Below the pieces are notes generated by a model. The model saw only the letters and a list, made by a program, of their open reading frames with translations. It had not been told where the DNA came from and searched no databases. This document shows, one piece after another, positions 35,435 through 43,963 of a stretch of DNA of 64,000 bases. Position numbers and translations under genes: made by a program. How positions within the stretch are numbered: the stretch's first letter is position 1; each line of letters begins with the position of its first letter. The DNA is from Pedobacter sp. Leaf176. GTDB taxonomy: Bacteria; Bacteroidota; Bacteroidia; Sphingobacteriales; Sphingobacteriaceae. The stretch covers positions 151,029 through 215,028 of the forward strand of contig NZ_LMPD01000007.1 of assembly GCF_001424305.1 (NCBI RefSeq), written 5' to 3'.

Positions 35435-35902
35435 ATGAAACCTTTACTCTCCTCTATTTTCCTGATCTTTCTTTCGGCCTGCACGTTTGCACAGATCGAT
35501 ACCACCAGCTACCCGAGAGAGCGACAGGAGATTCGGCAACTACTGCAAAGCCAGGGGCCCGGCACACGTATTGATTGCACAGATATGATCGCAGTAGGTC
35601 CAAAAGGCGATATTTCGTTCAGCCACCAGCAATGGATCGAAGCCCAGAGAAAGGAGAAATTAATATTTAAGTCTGTTAAACCCTTGCCGGGTAATGAGTT
35701 CATCCGTATTTATGGTGGCACGATCGCAGTGGTTAACATCCTGATCAATGTGAACATCGTTGTAGATGGCCGCGATCTGAATATTAAGGTTCGTCGCCTG
35801 GAAGTATACCACAAAATTTCCGGTAACTGGTGCCGCGTGGCGGGCCAGGGCACACAGGTAGACGAAACTTTATTCCCGATCGACACAAAGAGTAAGCTTT
35901 AA
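35435..35902 (+). CDS. secreted SnoaL/DUF4440-like protein
   Basis: This 155-residue protein has a signal peptide (MKPLLSSIFLIFLSACTFAQ). Its body fits the NTF2-like cone fold: an initial helix (ERQEIRQLLQ), a middle strand set (GTIAVVNILINVNIVVDGRDLNIKVRR), and the final RLEVYHKISGNWCRVAGQGTQV, which resembles the end of DUF4440 proteins. No catalytic residue can be assigned. It stands alone next to a LytTR pair. Confidence 0.75.
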   Translation: MKPLLSSIFLIFLSACTFAQIDTTSYPRERQEIRQLLQSQGPGTRIDCTDMIAVGPKGDISFSHQQWIEAQRKEKLIFKSVKPLPGNEFIRIYGGTIAVVNILINVNIVVDGRDLNIKVRRLEVYHKISGNWCRVAGQGTQVDETLFPIDTKSKL

Positions 35903-36350
35903 TTATATCGCCTTAAGTCACCCTTACATCTTTTGAGCACGCTGCTGATCAGCATTTGCTGTAAAAAAGATAAGACGTAATAAGATCCTGACAAAACCTG
36001 ATCGCCTGCGGATTTTAGGATGAGTAAGTACGGCAATGCAGGTCATGTCCCAAGGTGGCCCCTTCCATCTTAGTAGTTCAAACATCACAGCAAGACTCGA
36101 GAAGCAAATAAAATACTAAAATCAATCCCGATTTTAGACCAATATTCCAGACTTTTCTTCTTTATATTTTACTGGATTTAACTGTTGAATTTGGACATGA
36201 TGCCACGACCTTGTTACGTTGCTGTATGAGTTTTAAGTCGTTGTATATTAATGGTTTGTATTAAGATAAATACCAAAATTTAGGTATTGTAGTTCTAGTT
36301 TTTTACCCAGAAATTTAATTACCAAACAAGTCACCATTAATCTCTCAAAT
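35903..36350. other. intergenic, upstream of subtilase operon
   Basis: The 448-bp gap has no gene. AT content rises sharply towards 36350, where the operon promoter should be. Confidence 0.5.
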
Positions 36351-37238
36351 ATGTATCTAAAACACGCTTTCGGTCTTTGGGCTCATCTTAGCCATTCGTC
36401 GGTACGCATGACATTTTTCATTTTAGGAATATTGTTAATGTCTAATAGACCGGTTGCCGGCCAATCGGTCGGAAAAACCTATGTATTTAGCGCTGGCGAC
36501 ATCATAAAACGTTTCGACCCCTTCACCAAACAGGTTGTCATGGATGTTGAATCCGGTATGCAGGTTGTATACAGGGCCTCGCGTGGACAATATTTTACCA
36601 TCACCTCGAGCGAAGCTGATGGCTATACCATTCAATTCTGGAGGTTTTCCGAAGATGGAAAGACACAGAAGAACACTCCAGGAGTTACCGCTTCAGGGAT
36701 TTCCCCACAAGTAAAAGGGGTCTACATCGGCAAAGCGCAGAATGGACAAACCTTCTTTATTAGCAAAGTACAGTTTGACGAGGTCGTAACCGACAATTTT
36801 AGAAAACCGTCGGGTTGGGCAAAACTGGAAGGCATTGTGTTGCCCGTGAAACTACGCTTCAAGAACCATCAGCCAGGGTCAGCATTTGATTTTGGTCAAA
36901 GCATCGGCATTGGCCCTGCGGTCTCTTTTACCAGAAACCACGGCGGCCCCTTCGGCGAAAATTCGTTCACAGCGAGTTTTGGCGCCAATGTCACCAATGT
37001 TGACGTGGATGAGAATACCATGGCCGGTGGACACATTACCTCAAAAACCACCGTGCTGGGTTTTAGCCCCTTCATTGGCCTTACCCTTGAACATGCCGGG
37101 ATCAATTTCTCGGTAATGGGCGGAATGGATATTCTTACTGGTAAGACCGGAGAAAATTGGGCCTATCGCAAGAGTCCATGGTTTGGAATAGGGATTGGTC
37201 TGTCCCTTTTGTCCGCAACATCAAAAACGAATAAGTAA
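36351..37238 (+). CDS. envelope protein, possible outer-membrane beta-barrel
   Basis: This 295-residue protein has a signal peptide (MTFFILGILLMSNRPVAGQ, which begins at the ATG 36408; 36351 is the first ATG). The middle has alternating polar and apolar residues. The C-terminal half has barrel-like strands: SIGIGPAVSFTR, SFTASFGANVTNVDV, GFSPFIGLTLE, INFSVMGGMDIL, and a terminal GIGIGLSLLS. I do not recognise a family. It is the first gene of a tight four-gene operon with a membrane protein, a subtilase and an I9-type inhibitor, so it may be a receptor, substrate or outlet of that protease. Confidence 0.75.
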   Translation: MYLKHAFGLWAHLSHSSVRMTFFILGILLMSNRPVAGQSVGKTYVFSAGDIIKRFDPFTKQVVMDVESGMQVVYRASRGQYFTITSSEADGYTIQFWRFSEDGKTQKNTPGVTASGISPQVKGVYIGKAQNGQTFFISKVQFDEVVTDNFRKPSGWAKLEGIVLPVKLRFKNHQPGSAFDFGQSIGIGPAVSFTRNHGGPFGENSFTASFGANVTNVDVDENTMAGGHITSKTTVLGFSPFIGLTLEHAGINFSVMGGMDILTGKTGENWAYRKSPWFGIGIGLSLLSATSKTNK

Positions 37239-37263
37239 TCCAATTCACTTAAATTTTAAAATC

Positions 37264-37680
37264 ATGTCAAGAAACATCATTAAAATTTTGCCTGGGTCCG
37301 TTACGGCCTCAAGCAATGGAAACACGGATGATCCCTATATGGCAAAACTTGTCAAATTGGTTCCCGCTGAAATCATCAGTATTTATCTGGCGGTGTTCAC
37401 CGTTCTCAAAGGATTGAACGGAAATCCCGAAGGGAATAACACCTTGCAGTGGATCGTCTTTGTACTGATGTTGATTATTACACCATTCTATTTAAGAAAA
37501 GTCGCAAAGATAGAATCCTGGCGCCAGATCAGTGTCTCTACATTTTCGTTTATATTCTGGGTGTTCTCCATGGGCGGTCCCTTGGAGGGACAGCTTATCC
37601 TTGGTTATACTGCGCAGACCCTTGGGGCAGTTTTTCTGCCAATTTATACGCTGGTCGCCCCATGGATTTATGACGCCTAA
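37264..37680 (+). CDS. four-helix membrane protein
   Basis: This 138-residue protein starts at the ATG 37264. A polar N-terminus (about 30 residues) precedes four hydrophobic helices at about 33-50, 58-76, 88-106 and 110-136. The motif KLVKLVPAEIISIYLAV begins helix 1. I do not recognise the family. It lies 25 bp from the envelope gene and 26 bp from the subtilase gene, so the three are one transcript. It might tether or gate the protease at the inner membrane. Confidence 0.78.
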   Translation: MSRNIIKILPGSVTASSNGNTDDPYMAKLVKLVPAEIISIYLAVFTVLKGLNGNPEGNNTLQWIVFVLMLIITPFYLRKVAKIESWRQISVSTFSFIFWVFSMGGPLEGQLILGYTAQTLGAVFLPIYTLVAPWIYDA

Positions 37681-37706
37681 CTTAATAACTCTAAAGGCTT
37701 AACAAT

Positions 37707-38999
37707 ATGATTCAAACAGGAGAAATACGAGCAGCGGACGAAAGACCGCTGTATACTGGAAGACAATTGGTAATGGTCGAGCCAGGTTCTAAAAGAATAT
37801 CCATTGCCGCCACGGCAAAAAAGGCTTCCATAAACTTAGCATCCTTCAACGATTACGGCGCGGAGGATGCCGATTTCACAATGGCATTCGAGGATGCTGA
37901 CGGCATCGTCTTTGAACAACTGGGCATTATGGTCGTCAACGAGGAGAAGCAGGAGAACGTTTCCTCCATGCTTGGGACGGCCACTTTTAGCGAGTCTAAC
38001 TACGCCGAACCCGAGCGTTATGTATATGCCTTAAATTCAACAAGTTCAGAATTTATGCGCGGTTATAAGGCCGCAGTAGACAACCTCTATGGTCAAACCG
38101 GATTCTCCGATATCATGACCAATAACGCCCTTTTCGCCGATGACGCGACCTCTTCTTGGGGCATACAGGCAACCGATGCCCTTCATTCTAAATATACCGG
38201 AAAGGGCATCAAGCTGGCAATACTCGACACCGGATTTAATTCCAGGCATGCGGATTTCGCGGGAAGAACGATCGTGTCAAATTCTTTCATCAGCGGTGAA
38301 GACGTCATGGACGGAAATGGTCACGGCACCCATTGTGCTGGCATCAGTGCAGGGCACATCAATAGCTTGAATGGATTTCGCTATGGCGTCGCCAGTGAAG
38401 CAAACCTATTCATCGCAAAAGTATTGTCTAATAGCGGCGCAGGAACAGACAGCGCAATCTTGGCGGGGATCGAATGGGCCATGATGAACAAATGTAAAGT
38501 GATATCGATGTCGCTCGGTGCCCCGGTTGTTCCAGGACAACCTTATTCAAAGGTTTACAATGACATTGCAGTCAGAGCGAATGCGGCAGGCACCTTGATC
38601 ATAGCCGCTGCGGGTAACGAATGCAGGAGAGACCTCAACCGCATCAACCCCGTGACTCATCCCGCGAACTGTCTGGCAATCATGGCCGTCGGAGCACTTG
38701 ACAGCAAGCTCAACAGCGCGAACTTCTCTTGCGGTGGACTCAATCCAGATGGTGGCAAAGTGGATATCGCCGGACCTGGTGTGGACATCTACAGCAGTTG
38801 GAAGGCTACCGAACACCACAAAGTTATCAGCGGAACCAGCATGGCAGCTCCATTTGTCGCTGGCTTTGCCGCCCTTTATTTTGAGGCTTTCCCGAATGCG
38901 AGTGCGGCTGAAATATGGATGTACCTGGTGCAGCGGTCCAAGCCTCTGAATCTGAACAGCTCGGACGTGGGCGCCGGATTAGTCCAGGGACCGGCATAG
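37707..38999 (+). CDS. S8 subtilisin-like peptidase without signal peptide
   Basis: The 430-residue protein carries a complete S8 domain from about residue 150. The catalytic residues are D174 (AILDTG), H206 (GHGTHC) and S378 (GTSMAAP), with the oxyanion Asn N304 (AAGNE). The first 130 residues are not a signal peptide; they look like a propeptide-type domain ending in AEPERYVYAL, where self-cleavage could occur. With no secretion signal the enzyme should act in the cytosol unless exported in an unusual way. The next gene encodes a free-standing I9-type domain. The operon is noticeably richer in GC than its surroundings. Confidence 0.92.
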   Translation: MIQTGEIRAADERPLYTGRQLVMVEPGSKRISIAATAKKASINLASFNDYGAEDADFTMAFEDADGIVFEQLGIMVVNEEKQENVSSMLGTATFSESNYAEPERYVYALNSTSSEFMRGYKAAVDNLYGQTGFSDIMTNNALFADDATSSWGIQATDALHSKYTGKGIKLAILDTGFNSRHADFAGRTIVSNSFISGEDVMDGNGHGTHCAGISAGHINSLNGFRYGVASEANLFIAKVLSNSGAGTDSAILAGIEWAMMNKCKVISMSLGAPVVPGQPYSKVYNDIAVRANAAGTLIIAAAGNECRRDLNRINPVTHPANCLAIMAVGALDSKLNSANFSCGGLNPDGGKVDIAGPGVDIYSSWKATEHHKVISGTSMAAPFVAGFAALYFEAFPNASAAEIWMYLVQRSKPLNLNSSDVGAGLVQGPA

Positions 39000-39045
39000 G
39001 ATTTGTCAATATAAATAATTAAATTTGATCTTACAGTTGACAAAT

Positions 39046-39276
39046 ATGAAAAGCGGACAAATAAATTTTATTGCATCCGTGAAGGATAGCAATATCGATA
39101 AGATAGACCTTATCGCTAGGAAACTAAGTGACATGGGCTGCAGGGTTGAGCGCGTGATGTCTTTTTCAGGCGTGATCACCGGAAGTACCGTCAGCAATTC
39201 CAAGCTTTCCCTCGACGACCTCAAGATTGAGGGCATCAAAAACATCGAGATGGATAGGGATGTGCGAGCGTTTTAA
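39046..39276 (+). CDS. free-standing I9-type subtilase propeptide/inhibitor
   Basis: From the ATG at 39046 the product has 76 residues. It has the I9 pattern: FIASVKDSNIDKIDLIARKLSDMGCRV, a central VMSFSGVITGS, and the closing IEGIKNIEMDRDV typical of subtilisin propeptides and yeast proteinase B inhibitor-like proteins. It has no signal peptide, in line with a cytosolic peptidase partner. It lies 46 bp after the subtilase gene and before a terminator. Function as intermolecular chaperone or inhibitor of that peptidase is inferred from the pairing. Confidence 0.8.
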   Translation: MKSGQINFIASVKDSNIDKIDLIARKLSDMGCRVERVMSFSGVITGSTVSNSKLSLDDLKIEGIKNIEMDRDVRAF

Positions 39277-39290
39277 ATCAGAATAATCCG

Positions 39291-39333
39291 CGTAAATCCC
39301 ATGTTTTTAATAGATCATGGTAATTTACGTTTT
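39291..39333 (+). terminator. terminator of the subtilase operon
   Basis: CGTAAATcCCATG (39291-39303) pairs with CATGGtaATTTACG (39316-39329) with small bulges, followed by a T-run. It marks the end of the four-gene unit. Confidence 0.65.
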
Positions 39334-40171
39334 GGACACAAAGGGAGCACAAGTGACAACAATCACCCTGTGCCGTTAATGTGGCCTAGTCAAAGCCTAG
39401 ACATTCCCTGGCACCCAAACTAATCATTTCGCTACCCGTGCTTCCTAAAAAGCGGCAACAAACTGATAAATTAGATAAGCCTTAAATATCTTCGATATAC
39501 TGTCAATTACAATCGCTTGTACGGGAATATCAGTTTCATTTGTCCCTGCCAAAGCTTTCGGCAGGAATCGCTTTTGCGGATCGGATTGATAAATTCGAAC
39601 AGATATCCAGCAGTGCCATGAAACTTGAGTCGTTAATTAAAGAAACCTTCTTTTATCTAAACCTATGCTGCAGTTTAAACCTAGGTACGACTGGACAATA
39701 CAATTAGATTGATATTACTAGGGTATAGTAACCAACGTACGATTTGTTGCACCTGAGCAAAGAGAATGAACGCTGTGATAGCAAAAAATTATCCCCAAAT
39801 ACCACCGTTAAAGTGGTGGTAAACGATGTATTCCATTTTTATGTAAACGCTGGACGCAAATAATCTAGCTTTGACTAGAGCAGAATACAGAAATATAAGT
39901 GATACATGAACAGCAGTAGTTTCTTTTAATTATCGTTTTGGTAAGGTGCTAAAGGGTCAAAATACCACGGTGCAAATGTAGAAAGTGAACAAAAAAGAGT
40001 CAAAAATTGATAAGTCTAAAAAGTCAGGTTTATCATTATTTCCTCATTATTTTATAATAAGCAAGGTTTAAGTATTGGGGTATGTCCTGTTTATAGCCTT
40101 TCAAAGAGTTTTACCTTTAAGTTTACGTCATTAATTGAGCTAAACTAGCTCATTTGTCGAAGCTATAAGCC
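39334..40171. other. 838-bp region, possible gene remnant
   Basis: No intact gene is seen. A plus-strand frame without start (39486-39707) reads as a helical stretch with LQSLVREY, RIDKFEQISSSAMKLESLI and may be a remnant, faintly like the C-terminal helix of type I restriction specificity subunits. A small hairpin TACCACC / GGTGGTA is at 39800-39821. The junction between the operon and the AraC region is therefore probably rearranged DNA. Confidence 0.4.
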
Positions 40172-41110
40172 TTACCCTCGGATCCGGTATTGCTGGGGGG
40201 TTCGCCCGACTTTTTTTTTAAATAGCCTGGTCAGGTGTTGCGGGTATTTAAAGCCAAGTTCATATGCAATTTCGCTTATAGAACGACTATCCTGAAAAAA
40301 GCGTTCCTTTGCTAAGTCAATCAATTTATCTTGAATATATCCCTGGGCTGAAATACCGGTTTCTCTTTTAATCAGGTCACCGAAATATCCCGGCGAAAGG
40401 TGAAGTTCATTTGCAAAATGAGCCACCGTTGGTAAACCTAAAGTAGCCGCCTTAGAATCAAAATAATCATTGATAGCTTCTTCAAACCGTGTTAAAATAT
40501 CTTTGTTCACCTCATTTCTAGTCGTGAACTGCCTGTCATAAAAGCGCTCGCAATAGTTTAGCAGCATTTCAAGGTTACTGATAACCAGTTTTTTACTGTG
40601 CTTATCAATGGGATGTCCCAATTCATAAATAATTTTTTTAAAACAGTCGAGAAGAATCCTTTTTTCCCTTTCTGAAACATGCAAGGCCTCCTTGGACCCA
40701 TACGAGAAAAAGTGATATTCCCTTATTGCCCTGGCCATAGCGGTACCCCTAATAAAATCGGGGTGGAATGCAAGCGCCCACCCATTTGGACGGATTATCG
40801 CATCAGGTTCATCGAAACCCGCCATCTGATTTGGGGCTATGAAGATCAGAGATTCGTTCTGGTAGTCATAGTGGCTACGACCATACATCATGTCAGCACA
40901 TTTCTCCTCTTTAAAAAAAACAATATATAAATCAGAAAGAAATCTAAAAGGCGTAATCTCGCAGGATTTGGACTGGTCTAATACGGTGATTAGCGGATGG
41001 AGGGTTTCCTGTCCACGTTGCTGATTAAACTGGGTAACGCTTTGAAGTCTTTTGATCTTTTCCACTTTCGATGCTTTATTTATCAAATCTACAATATCGC
41101 CGCCAATCAT
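40172..41110 (-). CDS. AraC-family transcriptional regulator
   Basis: The 312-residue protein has an N-terminal cupin-like sensing half and a C-terminal pair of helix-turn-helix motifs: LPTVAHFANELHLSPGYFGDLIKRETG and SISEIAYELGFKYPQHLTRLFKKKVGRTPQQYR. It is divergent from the MBL-fold gene 90 bp away, so it probably controls the envelope-enzyme genes 41.2-43.9 kb. Confidence 0.93.
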   Translation of the reverse strand: MIGGDIVDLINKASKVEKIKRLQSVTQFNQQRGQETLHPLITVLDQSKSCEITPFRFLSDLYIVFFKEEKCADMMYGRSHYDYQNESLIFIAPNQMAGFDEPDAIIRPNGWALAFHPDFIRGTAMARAIREYHFFSYGSKEALHVSEREKRILLDCFKKIIYELGHPIDKHSKKLVISNLEMLLNYCERFYDRQFTTRNEVNKDILTRFEEAINDYFDSKAATLGLPTVAHFANELHLSPGYFGDLIKRETGISAQGYIQDKLIDLAKERFFQDSRSISEIAYELGFKYPQHLTRLFKKKVGRTPQQYRIRG

Positions 41111-41200
41111 TATACATACCTGTAATCTTGGTAGGTAAAACAGCTATCTGTATAAGTACTAACGCAATTAGATTTAGGATATTTGAATTAAATATACAAC

Positions 41201-42091
41201 ATGAATATAAAATCAATTACCCTTTTTCTTGTAACTCTAACCTGTCTTTCGATATCCGCGATGGCACAGGCAGCAAGAGATACCAGTAGATATCAGGCAA
41301 AGGCAGCTGCAACGCAGTCCTTTGGCGCAAACGCTTTTGAAAAATCATCCGCAACAACTCTTCGCTGGCTTGGAATGGCAGGATGGATGGTCAATAGCCG
41401 GGGAACAACTTTAATGGTTGATCCCGTATTGGAAGGTTTTGATATGAAGGTAATGATCGATTATCCGATCCTGTCCAGACAGGTTCCCAGACTTGATGCG
41501 ATATTAATTACCCATTCAGATAACGATCATTTTAGTATTCCAACAACAACCAGTTTAGCTAAAGTGACTAATGCATACTATTCTACGCTTTATGTGGATT
41601 CATTGATGAAAAATCTCAGCTTTCCCTCAAGGGGATTTGATATTGGAGAAAAGTTCAATATAGGGAATATAGCAATACACCTGACTCCCGCTGATCATGC
41701 ATATCAAAATGCATATCCTAGAGCGGGGCAGCGACATTTCAAGAATGAGGATGCATGTGGATTTTGGATTGAAACACCCGATGGAAGTATATGGGCCACG
41801 GGGGATTCAAGGCTAATGAAAGAACATTTGACTATGAAAACTCCTGATGCCATTATTTTTGATTTCTCAGACAGCGAATGGCATTTCACATTAGAGGGGG
41901 CGGTTAAGTTGGCAAATGCATACCCCAATACGCCATTGCTTTTGTCGCACTGGGGCTCGGTGGATGCGCCCGGCTTTTCCCCGTTCAACGGAGATCCAGA
42001 GAAGCTTAAAAAATTGGTCATCAATCCGGAACGCATCCAGGTGCTTGCTCCGGGACAGCCCTATGTACTTAAATCTTTGAAGAAAGAATAG
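41201..42091 (+). CDS. periplasmic MBL-fold hydrolase (UlaG-like)
   Basis: The 296-residue protein has a signal peptide (cleavage near AMAQA). It belongs to the UlaG-like branch of metallo-beta-lactamase folds: WLGMAGWMVNSRGTTLMVDPV, LDAILITHSDNDHFS, LTPADHAY, WATGDSRL and LLLSHWGS. The usual HxHxDH metal motif reads H105-S-D107-N-D109-H110, so one metal-binding His is replaced by Asp. Lactonase or phosphodiesterase activity is possible. It begins a plus-strand run with decarboxylase-like and cupin genes. Confidence 0.87.
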   Translation: MNIKSITLFLVTLTCLSISAMAQAARDTSRYQAKAAATQSFGANAFEKSSATTLRWLGMAGWMVNSRGTTLMVDPVLEGFDMKVMIDYPILSRQVPRLDAILITHSDNDHFSIPTTTSLAKVTNAYYSTLYVDSLMKNLSFPSRGFDIGEKFNIGNIAIHLTPADHAYQNAYPRAGQRHFKNEDACGFWIETPDGSIWATGDSRLMKEHLTMKTPDAIIFDFSDSEWHFTLEGAVKLANAYPNTPLLLSHWGSVDAPGFSPFNGDPEKLKKLVINPERIQVLAPGQPYVLKSLKKE

Positions 42092-42222
42092 ATCCTTAAT
42101 ACCAAAGGAAATCATCGTTGTCTGGATAAAAAAGAAATGTCTTTTTTGGTAAAAGTACATGAATGGCTTTTCCTTTTAAACTTACGACTTATGGAAAAAC
42201 GTGAGAAATTTAATTCTGGAAT

Positions 42223-42951
42223 ATGAAAAAATCAACCTTATTAATTGGTATTTTACTTTTAACACTCTTAACAACTTCGAAGAACTTGAAAGCTCAACAA
42301 ATCACCTATAAAGTATTAAATCCGCACCAGGTAAGCTTGGCCAGTATTTCAGCACTTACCGCCGTTGGGGATATAGATAATTTAACCACCGAAATCAACA
42401 TTGGGCTTGATGTAGGTTTGACGATCAATGAGGTCAAAGAATCTATGGTACAGCTATATGCCTACTGCGGCTTTCCAAGAAGCCTCAATGCTATCGCAAG
42501 CTTGAGAGAAGTGTTGGAGCAACGTCGAAAAAAAGGCATTGTGGACGTCATGGGTAAAGACGATAACCCTGTGACCGACACTTCCGGAAGATATGAAATT
42601 GGCAGGAAGGTTCTTGAACAGCTAACCCAAACACCACAAGCCAAGCCGGCACCTGGATTTGGTGAGTTTGCGCCCAGAATAGATGCATTTTTAAATGAGC
42701 ATCTTTTTGCAGATATTTTTGCAAGTCAGGTACTCAGCTTCCGCCAACGCGAGTTTGTTACCATCTCGGCTTTAGCGGCCATGAAAGGTACCGGGGGGCA
42801 GTTGCTATCCCATCTTTCAATGGGTATAAATGTGGGAGTTACAGAAGCACAGCTGAATGAGCTATTTTCGCTAATTGGTGAAAAAATAAGTCGACAGCAG
42901 GCGCAGCATGCTAAAGATGTTTTTGCAAAATTGAAAGCTATGAAAAAATAG
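42223..42951 (+). CDS. secreted two-domain carboxymuconolactone decarboxylase-like protein
   Basis: The 242-residue protein has a signal peptide (cleavage near LKAQQ) and two CMD/AhpD-like helical domains, at about 55-110 and 150-235. The first has MVQLYAYCGFPRSLNAI; the second has ALAAMKGTGGQLLSHLSMGINVGVTEAQL. The AhpD CxxC pair is absent, with a single Cys in the first domain. Export of this fold is uncommon elsewhere but frequent beside cupin genes in Bacteroidota. It is followed 22 bp later by a cupin gene. Confidence 0.88.
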   Translation: MKKSTLLIGILLLTLLTTSKNLKAQQITYKVLNPHQVSLASISALTAVGDIDNLTTEINIGLDVGLTINEVKESMVQLYAYCGFPRSLNAIASLREVLEQRRKKGIVDVMGKDDNPVTDTSGRYEIGRKVLEQLTQTPQAKPAPGFGEFAPRIDAFLNEHLFADIFASQVLSFRQREFVTISALAAMKGTGGQLLSHLSMGINVGVTEAQLNELFSLIGEKISRQQAQHAKDVFAKLKAMKK

Positions 42952-42973
42952 TCTATGTTCTAAAAATAATGAA

Positions 42974-43453
42974 ATGAAGAAGATAAATTTATTCATCACC
43001 AGTGCCCGGTTATCAGTCACGTTGGTCCTGTTAATGGTCTTAGCTGAGCAGGGGAATGCCCAGAATGCCACAGAATCAACGGGTCTAGCAGGATACAGAA
43101 CGCTGGACACTATTAATTATGTCGGCAAGGGATACATGAAGCCATTGGCCGCCAGGAAAAATTACGCTGTAGTCAGCTTTGTTTTTGAGGCAGGAGCCAG
43201 GAACAACTGGCATCTTCATCCCGGCGCTGAACAGCTTTTATATGTATTGGAAGGCGAAGGATATTACCAGCAGGAAGGAAAGCCGAAGCAGATTATAAAA
43301 AAGGGTGACCTTATTATTGTACCACCGGATACCAAACACTGGAACGGTGCTAGTCCAAAAGGCAGGTTTTTGCACCTGTCACTTTCCGATCATTCCAATC
43401 AGGGCCATGTGAAGTGGTTTGCAAAAGCAAGTGAGCAGGAATATCAAAACTAA
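42974..43453 (+). CDS. secreted cupin protein
   Basis: The 159-residue protein has a signal peptide (cleavage near GNAQN) and a single cupin barrel. Motif 1 is NNWHLHPGAEQLLYVLEGEG with metal-ligand His and Glu; motif 2 is IVPPDTKHWNGASP with the third His. It is a homologue of the lipoprotein cupin at 47.0 kb. It likely works with the preceding decarboxylase-like protein, as these two are commonly paired. Confidence 0.9.
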   Translation: MKKINLFITSARLSVTLVLLMVLAEQGNAQNATESTGLAGYRTLDTINYVGKGYMKPLAARKNYAVVSFVFEAGARNNWHLHPGAEQLLYVLEGEGYYQQEGKPKQIIKKGDLIIVPPDTKHWNGASPKGRFLHLSLSDHSNQGHVKWFAKASEQEYQN

Positions 43454-43458
43454 AAATT

Positions 43459-43863
43459 ATGATGAAAACATTTAACTATTTCTTAGCCCTTTTGGGCTTC
43501 TTACTGTTAGTCATTTCGCTCAGCGCCATGATTAATAAAACTAAAATTATTACGCCTCAAAAGGTACGTCTTTCCAAATTAGTAATTGACTCTGCTCAGT
43601 TATCTTCTTACAAGGTCTTGCTGAAAGAGGAAATTGAGGCTTCCATGGGTAAAGAGCCTGGTGTTCTAACACTGTATGCGGTATTCGAAAAGGGTCAGCC
43701 CACACACCTGACGATTTTGGAAATTTATGCAAGCGAAGATGCATACGCATTACATGTAAAAACTCCGCATTTCCTGAAATACAAAAACGGCACTTTAAAA
43801 ATGGTGAAAAAGCTGGAGCTGATTGATACGGAGCCCTTAATCCCAGGACTTAAAATTAAATAG
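43459..43863 (+). CDS. membrane-anchored ABM-family monooxygenase-like protein
   Basis: The 134-residue protein has one N-terminal membrane helix (YFLALLGFLLLVISLSAMI). A domain of the antibiotic-biosynthesis-monooxygenase (YgiN-like) ferredoxin fold follows: VRLSKLVIDSAQLSSYKVLLKEEI, GVLTLYAVFEKGQPTHLTILEIYASEDAYALHVKTPHFLKY. Such domains oxidise quinols or act as dimeric accessory proteins. It starts 5 bp after the cupin stop, so it is in the same operon. Confidence 0.85.
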   Translation: MMKTFNYFLALLGFLLLVISLSAMINKTKIITPQKVRLSKLVIDSAQLSSYKVLLKEEIEASMGKEPGVLTLYAVFEKGQPTHLTILEIYASEDAYALHVKTPHFLKYKNGTLKMVKKLELIDTEPLIPGLKIK

Positions 43864-43963
43864 CGTGAGTGCATAAATACGCATTAGCTATTGCCCTAAT
43901 AAGCGATTCAGCATTGTATTTAAATCCGTAATGAAAGGTTCGCTTCTACTTAAAATTTGTGTT

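Noticed and set aside
39486..39707. Open plus-strand frame resembling a restriction specificity subunit helix
   Set aside because: There is no start codon, no second domain and no hsdM or hsdR gene; resemblance is weak and could be chance.
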